Part shown: piece after piece, positions 59,001 to 64,000 of the stretch
Position numbering within the stretch: the first letter of the stretch is position 1
Layout of the letters: each line of letters starts with the position of its first letter
From: Opisthorchis felineus
Taxonomy: Eukaryota; Platyhelminthes; Trematoda; Opisthorchiida; Opisthorchiidae
Direction of reading: 5' to 3'
NCBI GenBank assembly: GCA_004794785.1
Contig: SJOL01001034.1
Span: 83,533-147,532 of the forward strand
Length of the DNA stretch: 64,000 bases
Translations under genes and position numbers: made by a program
The notes under the pieces: generated by a model
Seen by the model: only the letters and a program-made list of their open reading frames with translations
Database searches by the model: none
What the model was told of the DNA's origin: nothing

Positions 59001-59766
59001 ACGGGGGTCCGGTGTACGAATGATATCCCATTGGAGGACCGATACGCGCAGCAACTACATTTGGTTGAGCCGCTGGTCTTGGCCTAGCCACAGGGAGGCC
59101 GGGAGTGCCGCGCTGAGTGTCGCCTTGTGGTGAGGTCGACGTTGGGGCGGAAGTGACTTGTGACGCACCCTGTGAAGCCGCATTCCAAGCGTTCGGTTGG
59201 GCGCCACTTCCTGGTTGAACAGATCCATTCAAATTAGCGTGTCCAATGAACTGTCTACCTTCAGCAGCCATTAATATTGTGTCAGGAACGGGTTGAGACT
59301 TGGAAAGCAGTTTATACGCACTAATCTGAGCTCGTAGTTGAACTAATTGGTCTTTTAAAAAGGGTGTCTGTGAAGTGACCAGGTTACCCGTTTCGGGTGC
59401 CTGTGCAGGTGCAGCTTGGTGTAGATGGCCGTATGGAAGTGAAGCTGTGCCTGGATCGCCAGGTGGGCCGGAGGGACGCGTCATAATAACGTTAGGTGCG
59501 ACCGGCCTGGCGTTCATATTGCTGGGAATCTGGCCAAGTGGAGGGGCGCCACATCCATAGGGCCCCGGTGTTACGTTAGGCTGGTGTTGAACGGAACTAA
59601 CGAAAACTGGCACAGTTGACGGGTTACTCTGTCCATGAGTTGGGCCATAATGGGTGTGTTGATGCATGCCGCCAGGTATAGGCATCGTCGGTTGAGCTGT
59701 GTAGACTGGCTGTGACATGGGAACCGGATGAACACCGGGTTGTGCGGTGGCTTGCATGCCCTCCAT
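31741..59766 (-). CDS. SMARCA4: SWI/SNF (BAF) chromatin-remodelling ATPase, BRG1/Brahma type, complete gene
   Basis: This nuclear DNA-dependent ATPase slides and ejects nucleosomes as the motor of the BAF complex. Thirteen minus-strand exons (59766-57934, 56536-56106, 53653-53476, 52611-52369, 47088-46867, 44708-44415, 42310-42056, 41607-41239, 40207-40022, 36527-36325, 36179-35972, 35213-34817, 32069-31741) sum to 5148 nt, 1715 residues plus stop, with every phase matching. Domains: QLQ (about 134-172), HSA (about 370-450), BRK (about 570-615), helicase lobe 1 with DEMGLGKT (K727) and DEGH (823-826), lobe 2 with motif [13 protein letters not shown] (1139-1149), SnAC (about 1170-1260), AT-hook RRRGRP, bromodomain with NAQTYN (Asn 1469), and an acidic tail. 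It looks fully functional. Flatworm SMARCA2 and SMARCA4 may not be separate genes, so the symbol means the SMARCA2/4 ortholog. The start ATG has a gccaccATGG context. Confidence 0.96.
32070..34816 (-). other. SMARCA4 intron 12
   Basis: The 2747-nt intron holds the plus-strand RTE 5' fragment at 33290-34000. Segment 32160-33280 has opposed open frames without recognisable domains, and segment 34000-34816 shows nothing I can assign. Confidence 0.7.
33290..34000 (+). mobile_element. RTE-like 5' leader and endonuclease N-terminal fragment
   Basis: It parallels the leader of the element at 9930. Shared landmarks are a TTGCGGGCAGG word, TTTAATCGTCC, GTTTGGGCAACCTG and CAGCCGGGTCAC. The frame then reads [11 protein letters not shown] against [11 protein letters not shown] in the other copy. 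No RT follows, so it is a fragment. Confidence 0.6.
34817..35213 (-). CDS. SMARCA4: SMARCA4 exon 12 (bromodomain end, acidic region)
   Basis: The exon encodes [20 protein letters not shown], closing the bromodomain, then a His/Ser stretch and a long Asp/Glu tract ([16 protein letters not shown]). It ends in phase 1 at a GTAAGG donor. Read-through would add 45 codons before a stop at about 34685. Confidence 0.93.
35972..36179 (-). CDS. SMARCA4: SMARCA4 exon 11 (bromodomain)
   Basis: The exon encodes [40 protein letters not shown] and TYNMDGSL. The acetyl-lysine-binding asparagine (QTYN) is conserved. The preceding intron is only 145 nt. Confidence 0.95.
36325..36527 (-). CDS. SMARCA4: SMARCA4 exon 10 (AT-hook)
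   Basis: The exon encodes an acidic/Ser stretch, then [14 protein letters not shown] (AT-hook DNA-minor-groove motif), and [18 protein letters not shown] leading into the bromodomain. It ends in phase 2 at a GTACGT donor. Confidence 0.93.
36855..37036 (+). repeat. SINE copy with intact tRNA-like promoter boxes
   Basis: The A-box-like TGGCTCCATGGTTAGAGCG and B-box GGTTCGAACCC are present, with the full body and the GCTACAGCTGAACG tail. It lies in SMARCA4 intron 9, antisense to the gene. It is about 90 percent identical by eye to the copy at 39701. Confidence 0.88.
37040..39686. other. SMARCA4 intron 9, central part
   Basis: Apart from the probable Tc1-like remnant (38585-39050), this part of the 3494-nt intron holds no feature I can support. 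The rest, 37040-38580 and 39210-39686, is unassigned. Confidence 0.6.
38585..39050 (+). mobile_element. Possible Tc1-like transposase remnant
   Basis: Pieces resemble Tc1 transposase: [19 protein letters not shown] (GRPRVTTPR-like), [18 protein letters not shown] (FSDESRF...DGRIR-like) and YYTGGSCMV (GGSVMV-like). They are in mixed frames and too close together, so internal sequence has been lost. A profile search would decide. Confidence 0.35.
39701..39883 (+). repeat. SINE copy, best preserved, with target-site duplication
   Basis: This 183-bp element is flanked by a 14-bp duplication with one mismatch: TAGTAACTTTACTG at 39687-39700 and TAGTAACTTTATTG at 39884-39897. A-box-like TGGCTCAGTGGTTAGAGCG and B-box GGTTCGAACCC are intact. 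The body has CCTGGCAGTATCCCAGCC and the end is GTTACAGCTGAACGACT. It defines the family used for the other calls. Confidence 0.92.
40022..40207 (-). CDS. SMARCA4: SMARCA4 exon 9 (post-SnAC)
   Basis: The exon encodes [32 protein letters not shown] and a basic run [12 protein letters not shown] that may act in nuclear import. It aligns with [19 protein letters not shown] of human BRG1. The acceptor is TCCGTAG. Confidence 0.94.
40900..40987 (+). repeat. Partial copy of the CGAAATACACTCAT repeat with internal hairpin
   Basis: The copy starts GCGAAATACACTCATTTG and carries a 24-nt near-perfect palindrome at 40937-40960 (CGGGAGA arm, TCAGCTGA centre, TCTCCCG arm). It is truncated on the right. It lies in SMARCA4 intron 8, and no other feature was found in that intron. 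Confidence 0.7.
41239..41607 (-). CDS. SMARCA4: SMARCA4 exon 8 (SnAC domain)
   Basis: The exon encodes [40 protein letters not shown], an acidic loop [15 protein letters not shown], and [12 protein letters not shown]. This histone-anchoring SnAC segment closely follows human BRG1. Confidence 0.95.
42056..42310 (-). CDS. SMARCA4: SMARCA4 exon 7 (motifs V and VI)
   Basis: The exon encodes [37 protein letters not shown] and DSDWNPHQD, then [14 protein letters not shown] with the arginine-finger region. All residues expected for ATP hydrolysis are present. Confidence 0.96.
42311..46866 (-). other. SMARCA4 introns 5 and 6
   Basis: Intron 5 (44709-46866) and intron 6 (42311-44414) lie either side of exon 6. 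Both are over 2 kb. I see only short frames without recognisable domains and a pyrimidine-rich plus-strand stretch at about 43420-43680. No repeat family from this window was recognised in them. Confidence 0.55.
44415..44708 (-). CDS. SMARCA4: SMARCA4 exon 6 (lobe 2 start)
   Basis: The exon encodes [35 protein letters not shown], then [15 protein letters not shown] and [14 protein letters not shown]. The stretch between FTHIE and SSGKFELLD differs from human BRG1, as in other lineages. Phase 0 at both ends. Confidence 0.95.
46867..47088 (-). CDS. SMARCA4: SMARCA4 exon 5 (inter-lobe hinge)
   Basis: The exon encodes [39 protein letters not shown] and [15 protein letters not shown], ending DGSEKDKK. 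It spans the linker between the helicase lobes. The upstream intron (5.3 kb) carries an RTE copy and a mariner remnant. Confidence 0.95.
47290..47400 (+). repeat. Decayed SINE beside an RTE tail
   Basis: GTGGGCCGAACCCGACCC, CTGCTCCTGTCCAGGTTTTG and GGCAACACGGCACC follow the SINE head end and body with deletions. It abuts the 3' end of the minus-strand RTE copy. Confidence 0.5.
47400..49925 (-). mobile_element. RTE/SR2-like non-LTR retrotransposon, 5'-truncated
   Basis: On the minus strand the order is the endonuclease end ([31 protein letters not shown]), a linker, RT and a C-terminal zone. The RT keeps [57 protein letters not shown] and [11 protein letters not shown]. The last zone ends [10 protein letters not shown]. 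The catalytic YADD is intact, but RQGCP reads RQECP. A deletion with frameshift follows FLDELT (near 48350), and stops separate the linker from the RT, so it is dead. The 3' UTR has AATAAA and a 21-nt palindrome, and ends in a GATGATAATGATGAC tail. It lies in SMARCA4 intron 4 in the sense orientation of that gene. Confidence 0.85.
47437..47457. repeat. Perfect 21-nt palindrome in the RTE 3' UTR
   Basis: The arms CATCGGTGTT and AACACCGATG are exact inverse complements around one base. Degraded versions sit at 18328-18348 and 62188-62208 in other copies, so the hairpin belongs to the element. Confidence 0.8.
50650..51483 (+). mobile_element. Mariner-like transposase remnant
   Basis: A frame ending in TGA at 51481-51483 reads [14 protein letters not shown]. 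This matches the YSPDLAPSDYHLF block with the third catalytic Asp of mariner transposases. Upstream, [15 protein letters not shown] resembles the RSGRPS linker. The middle part is out of frame. It lies in SMARCA4 intron 4, opposite to the gene. Confidence 0.6.
51490..52368. other. SMARCA4 intron 4, 5' part
   Basis: Nothing I can assign lies between the mariner remnant and exon 4. The stretch at 49926-50649 on the other side of the remnant is likewise unassigned. Confidence 0.5.
52369..52611 (-). CDS. SMARCA4: SMARCA4 exon 4 (DEGH box)
   Basis: The exon encodes [20 protein letters not shown], then [20 protein letters not shown] and [19 protein letters not shown] is the Walker B motif and LTGTPLQN is motif III. 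It ends in phase 0. Confidence 0.96.
53476..53653 (-). CDS. SMARCA4: SMARCA4 exon 3 (lobe 1, motifs Ia-Ib)
   Basis: The exon encodes [29 protein letters not shown] and [14 protein letters not shown], continuing IIVPLS of exon 2 as in human BRG1. The acceptor is GTGCTCAG and the donor GTAAGT, phase 0. Confidence 0.95.
53822..54152. repeat. 331-bp foldback element
   Basis: The left arm (53822-53950) begins GCGAAATACACTCAT and ends TTCCAGTTGG. The right arm (54035-54152) is its inverse, beginning CCAACTGAAACATGAGGC and ending ATGAGTGTATTGCGC. Each arm is a full copy of the repeat at 23164-23286. About 84 bp separate the arms. It lies in SMARCA4 intron 2, about 170 nt from exon 3. No clear target-site duplication was seen. 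Confidence 0.8.
55240..55500 (+). mobile_element. Possible Tc1/mariner remnant
   Basis: The frame [17 protein letters not shown] resembles the KHGGGSVMVWGCFS block of Tc1-like transposases. Only this block is recognisable. It lies in SMARCA4 intron 2. The neighbouring stretches 54160-55240 and 55500-56105 show nothing else I can assign. Confidence 0.45.
56106..56536 (-). CDS. SMARCA4: SMARCA4 exon 2 (ATPase lobe 1, Walker A)
   Basis: An acidic linker ([11 protein letters not shown]) leads into [11 protein letters not shown] and [20 protein letters not shown]. The ATP-binding loop [11 protein letters not shown] and FLIIVPLS follow. It ends in phase 2 at a GTGAGT donor. The joint from exon 1 is in frame, but the linker is shorter than in human, so an extra small exon in the 1.4-kb intron cannot be excluded. 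Confidence 0.95.
56537..57933 (-). other. SMARCA4 intron 1
   Basis: This 1397-nt GT-AG intron interrupts the gene just after the BRK domain. It contains short frames on both strands with no recognisable domain and no repeat family defined elsewhere in the window. Confidence 0.6.
57934..59766 (-). CDS. SMARCA4: SMARCA4 exon 1 (QLQ, HSA, BRK start)
   Basis: The exon has 611 codons. The Pro/Gln-rich N-terminus precedes the QLQ segment [21 protein letters not shown] long charged helical region with [20 protein letters not shown] and [14 protein letters not shown] marks HSA and the post-HSA helix. The BRK domain runs to the exon end (WLQDHPGWE). It ends in phase 0 at a GTGAGC donor. Confidence 0.96.
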
Positions 59767-59804
59767 GGTGGCACGTCACGACAAAGCTGAAACAGATTTA
59801 AGAT
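59764..59804 (-). promoter_or_regulatory. Splice acceptor just upstream of the SMARCA4 start codon
   Basis: On the minus strand, TCTGTTTCAG is followed by 20 nt and then gccaccATGG (acceptor AG at 59788-59787). It implies either an intron in the 5' UTR or a spliced-leader trans-splice site, which trematodes use for part of their mRNAs. The sequence alone cannot separate the two. Confidence 0.5.
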
Positions 59805-61130
59805 ATATTATTAAAGCAGGCACGTTCTTGGAAAATGAGCAACAGCGAAGCGGGCCCAAACAACCTTATAAGAGAAAAGATAAAAACGTTGATAAAAACT
59901 CAAGGAAGAGTGGGGTGGTATGGCGGGTCAATCCTCATAAAACAGCTGTGTGGCAGAAGGGCGGCTAAAAATCGGTGGGTTTTATCACAAAGTACAACTG
60001 ATCACTTTTAGGGGGGACAATAGGAAAGGATCAACGACAAGTGGTCTGTTATGAGACTGGCCTATCCTGATGATGAGGGCCACTGAAAAAGTGGAAAGTC
60101 TTTTAGGAAACTTTGTAATGCTACGATAAATGGTGTGTAGTTTTCCTCGCGTGGCTTACGATACTTTTTGTGCGACGGCTGAAACACGTGCAAGTTCTGT
60201 GGTAGTTTTTCTCGCACTTAAACGTTCCTGTCTCGGTAGATGTCGCATCGTCTACCCTCAGACCTATCGCAGCGATCACTTAGTTCTAGGAGAAATATCC
60301 CAAATGGATTAGAGACTAAGTAGAGACAAATGTCAGAGAGTGCCTGCCAAACCCTGCTAATTCTGAAGGTGTCACGATTGCCATAAAGCTTCGGACAACA
60401 TCACCTATTTATTTTCTCGCAGCTATATAATTAGAACCTCTTGCTTTGGTAGAATTCCACGCAGTTGGAAGCACGGCTAATAGTCGCCAAGGGTGCACAA
60501 TCCCATAATTTTCGGGCCGCCGTATACATTCTGACATGGAACTAGCCCTGCAGCTGACTTCACACATACATCACTGTACGGATTATTTGTATTTTCCGCT
60601 ATTCATGGAAGGTGACACAGAAGTTTCCTGAGGTGACACATTTGCGCCAGTTCTTTGGCGTGCATGTCCAACCTACATATTCCAGTGGCAACCCGTCATT
60701 TAGCTGGTTGGAGCTTAAATTTCTTTGGGAAGGCCATTCAGAATAGCACATGGTACGATTAGAGGTTGGTCTTTGGATTAATAAGATGTATTGTTCAAAT
60801 ATTAGCATTAAAAACCCACTCAGTCTACCGAATGTCGTAATCGTGCTGGAAGGATTTCCACATGGTCGTCAGTGTCAGATTTGCAAGAAGTTCTCGAGAG
60901 TCACAAAGCCGCTACTATTCCGTCGGAGCTCACAGTTTGTCAGCATCGGTCGACGGATGCCCCCGGCGGCCCGTTGACTAGTCTCTGGGATGAAACAATA
61001 TGAAAGTGGTGACGCATTTCATATTACCGCACTATCAGCTCATTGCATTACGGTGCGCTGATGCTCAAGAATCAGTATTGGAAATGTTCAGGCAACCCAT
61101 TTTCCACACCGCCGATAAATGTAAAAAATA
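59805..61130. other. Upstream flank of SMARCA4
   Basis: This should contain the SMARCA4 promoter unless a long 5' UTR intron or trans-splicing is used. I see no confident core promoter element, CpG-rich stretch or gene. Confidence 0.5.
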
Positions 61131-61134
61131 ACTC

Positions 61135-61260
61135 TTCAGCTGTAACATCCCATCGCTGCCTAGCTGCCACGCCACCCGAAGGAAGCAAAACGATTCAGGC
61201 ACCGCTAGGCTGCCCAAGCCTAGATAGAAGTAGTCAAGATGACGGATTTGGATTCGGTAA
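61135..61260 (-). repeat. SINE body fragment, minus strand
   Basis: The minus-strand reading shows GTCTAGGCTTGGGCAGCCTAG, CTTCCTTCGGGTGGCGTGGC and GATGTTACAGCTGAAGAG, matching the SINE body and tail. The tRNA-like head is lost. Confidence 0.7.
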
Positions 61261-61699
61261 TGTCCACGCCCTAATTACTGAGGTATTACGAGGTCAGATA
61301 ACATACCAGAGTATTTCTGAACAACAACCCGTTCAAAGATATTGCATCTCTAGGTCGATAAAAAGTTCGTGCCAATAATGAGTAACGATGACCATATTAG
61401 ACATCGTTTAGATGGAAAAAAGACAATCCAAAGTATAGAAAAAAACGACATTCTGGCTCGTTTACGAGTTTCTGGGATCGTAAAGATAAACAAGGCAGTC
61501 GTCCTGACAAATCTAAGGACTTATCATCTACACCAATGAGGGTGACACCACAGAAGAATACTGGAACTGCAAATACGTACAGCTATGTCAGATAGTATGA
61601 ATAAGCCCTACAATGGATTGAAAAAAATAAGGCACAGAAAGACCTAGGACTATGCTATCATGGATATCCCATGTGTCTAGACCACCAACACTCGGTCAG

Positions 61700-62160
61700 A
61701 CAACCTGCATAGAAACGTATAGCATGAACAACACTGACATCGGTTAGCCACCATATCCTTCAGTGTTTCCAACCAGGGACAGGGAGAGTCACGTGGGTCT
61801 CATCCTGGAAGAAGACTAGCACCAACAACAACTGGACTTTTCGTAATACCCTCGCCTGATTCTGTCCATCTCTAGGCCTCTGCCGCTCCTAACCAGGCAC
61901 GGAAAACAACGCATTTCTCGGGAGACAGAAACTTGACATATGGAGCACATGGCCCAACCGCCTTAGCCTGCAATCTTAAATGCACTCCTTGACTAAAGTA
62001 TTCTCTGCTTCACCAAAGACCTGTTCATCGGTTGCCTCACTGTGAATTCACTGATTCCAATCGATTTCAGCTATAGTTGTGGGAAGGTCGAAGACCTTAA
62101 GATTTCTCAAGTCTACCCGAAGTGGCGAAGTCTCGCAGCCATACGAATATACAGCTTGCA
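61700..62160 (-). mobile_element. Decayed RTE-like C-terminal fragment
   Basis: The minus strand reads pieces such as YGCETSPLRVD, RRLGHVLHM and PVPGWKH, matching the C-terminal zone [26 protein letters not shown] of the copy at 47400-49925, with many stops. A sharp junction near 62165 separates it from the next copy. Confidence 0.6.
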
Positions 62161-62164
62161 CCGT

Positions 62165-63720
62165 CATCATCATTATCGAGAACATGACATCAGTGTTCAA
62201 CAATGATGCTTCCCGGCTCTACAACCATAATTTATTTGAAGCCTTATTGTGAATAAAAGGATAAAAGTGTATGGGAAGTGACTTAGTGCTAGCTTACTAC
62301 GATCATTCCGAGATGCCTACACCTCCAAACACTCATTCAGGCAATCTGGATAGAAACTGACAAGATCGCCACTGACATCGGTTGGCAGCCATATCTTGCA
62401 GCGTCTCCAACCAGGCGCAGTGAGGATCACGCTGTCCCCATCCTGGAAGGCGAGTAACACCGACAGCACCCAAACGTTTCGTAACCTCCTTCATACTCCT
62501 CTGCCAGAGCAAGGGTTGGCTGCCTCTCTGATTCCGTCCATTTTGATACAAATTGGCATACGCGATTCTGGACTTCGAGATTCGTGCGTTGACTTCGACT
62601 GTCACGCTAACGTCAGAGTTAATACAACCCCCGAGATATACATGGTGTTCCATAAATTCGTGTCACAATTATCGGAGGAACATTCAAACAAAGGAGGTCC
62701 CGCAGCATGATTTTACAATTGTGGGCGTGAAGCAGATACTGAAGGATCGGTTGACCTCGGTGACCTAGCCATGCTTGCGCTTCCTGGCCTTTTTCAAAAG
62801 TGAGGAAGTGATGTCTGCATATTCCAGGTCGACAAGGTTCTCGCTTGAAGAGATCGAAACACCGAGATTTCTGAGATCTTCCAGAGTTCAGCTCATATCT
62901 CATCAATGACGAAAGCGGATAAAAATGGAGAGTGGACAAACTTAGCGAGCGCCACTGATTGTAGGGAAGCCTCTTGAGAGCTTTCCATACACTCTAAAAC
63001 GCCCAGATGTGGACAAAAACAGCGTATGATACTCATGGACTTCTGTTGCATAGGCTTGCGATAGGAACACATCGATCGACAGAACCGAAGTCAAGGGAAC
63101 ACCAAGCTTGTAGTGCGCCTATACGGAGTGAGAATATATAGTCCACACAACCCTATCCTGCATATTCCTCTCGGGTGGCACCTTCACATGCTCTCGTGAG
63201 ATGACGTGAACTAGGCAACACAAAGTCTGGTTAGAATGGGGGTCATCCTGATTTATCTGTGATTGCTACACTCACTGCAGGCACCCTTTTTGAAAATAGG
63301 CACCAAAATCGACTCACCCTAGTCGGTTGGGACGGTCCGTTTCGCTCAGGCAGAAGCAAACAAGTTAGACATACATTGACTGAGGATTTCACCTCCATCC
63401 TCGGACAGAGCGGGTGGGAGTTCGTCAGGACCAGAAACTCGCTGACGCTTAAGGGAGAAAAGGTGTTCGCTTACTTCCGGAGTCATCAGGGGTTCCAAGG
63501 TCACTGTCTGGGGACCCGACGCGGGTTGGTTTTCCGACTGAGCAACAGCAGGTAGCCAGTTGAATCAGTGTTGAAAGTGTTTAGGCCAACCATTCAAGCG
63601 TTGCTTTATTCAGATAAATAAGCCAGACCCTTTTGGGCCAGTTGCACGTACAAGTTGGAATAGTTTTTGCAAACCAAAGAAAATTCTCGATTCCTTCATC
63701 CCTTCGGCTCCCACCATTCG
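62165..63720 (-). mobile_element. RTE-like copy with internal deletion
   Basis: The 3' tail is nearly identical to that at 47400-47585. The open frame at 62333-62653 keeps the element's last residues ([10 protein letters not shown]) but jumps from SRIAYANLYQN straight to GRNQRGSQPLL. This drops roughly 120 codons present in the other copy. Upstream RT text is badly degraded, and KLFQLVRATGPKGSG near 63640 marks the RT N-side. It is non-functional. Confidence 0.65.
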
Positions 63721-64000
63721 CGTAGATGCTTTTTTCCACGTGAAGCCTGATAGCTCGTCCAGTTGTTCTGTATTATTGACAAGCAGAAACGCTGATCCAG
63801 GCAAGTTTACAGTTTTGCTCGAGATCCACTGAAAGCGTAAGCCACCATGTGGTTGTGTATACCGGAAGGTGTATCCGACTTCTGAATTATCCCTGTCGTT
63901 GGCGGCACAGAATGACGTCAATTTGGGCCTTAAATTAATACATCAAAATGGCTTCATCAGCTTGGACAAGCAGAGCACTCTATGTTCTTTCCAAAAAAAA

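Noticed and set aside
1..64000. CRISPR array, prokaryotic operon, prophage or toxin system
   Set aside because: There are no regularly spaced direct repeats, no ribosome-binding-site-led gene strings and no viral structural genes. Gene structure is clearly spliceosomal.

Overview
The window is eukaryotic and most likely comes from a parasitic flatworm, probably a digenean fluke. All introns I can define are GT-AG. Tiny introns (32-87 nt) near 5' ends sit beside introns of 5-15 kb. The spacers and large introns are full of decayed RTE/SR2-like non-LTR retrotransposons and a tRNA-headed SINE, as is typical of trematodes. The species call is inference; the gene structure is read directly from the sequence.

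Layout: (1) 118-1566 (+): the 3' part of an unidentified gene, rebuilt as nine small phase-compatible exons. (2) 1567-7420: repeat-rich spacer. (3) 7421-25978 (+): a complete PDHX gene (E3-binding protein of the pyruvate dehydrogenase complex). It has seven coding exons encoding 508 residues. Its first two introns are 44 and 37 nt, and its third is 15,034 nt and packed with nested retroelements. (4) 25979-31740: tail-to-tail spacer with a 263-bp inverted repeat. (5) 59766-31741 (-): a complete SMARCA2/4 (BRG1/Brahma) chromatin-remodelling ATPase gene. It has 13 coding exons encoding 1715 residues and keeps the QLQ, HSA, BRK, helicase, SnAC, AT-hook and bromodomain order. Its introns hold a 2.5-kb RTE copy, SINEs, Tc1/mariner remnants and a 331-bp foldback element. 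(6) 59787-64000: upstream flank with a SINE and two more RTE remnants, one internally deleted.

The two identified genes are unrelated in function: one is a mitochondrial metabolic scaffold and the other a nuclear remodeller. They are simply convergent neighbours. Both models close in frame over every junction, which is the strongest internal evidence for them.

I see no operon, CRISPR, toxin or virus. The most interesting signals are a repeat insertion whose 15-bp target-site duplication copied a PDHX splice donor, the foldback relatives of that repeat, a dense GGTTA/TAACC word cluster beside PDHX exon 3, and the unidentified gene with micro-introns at the left edge.
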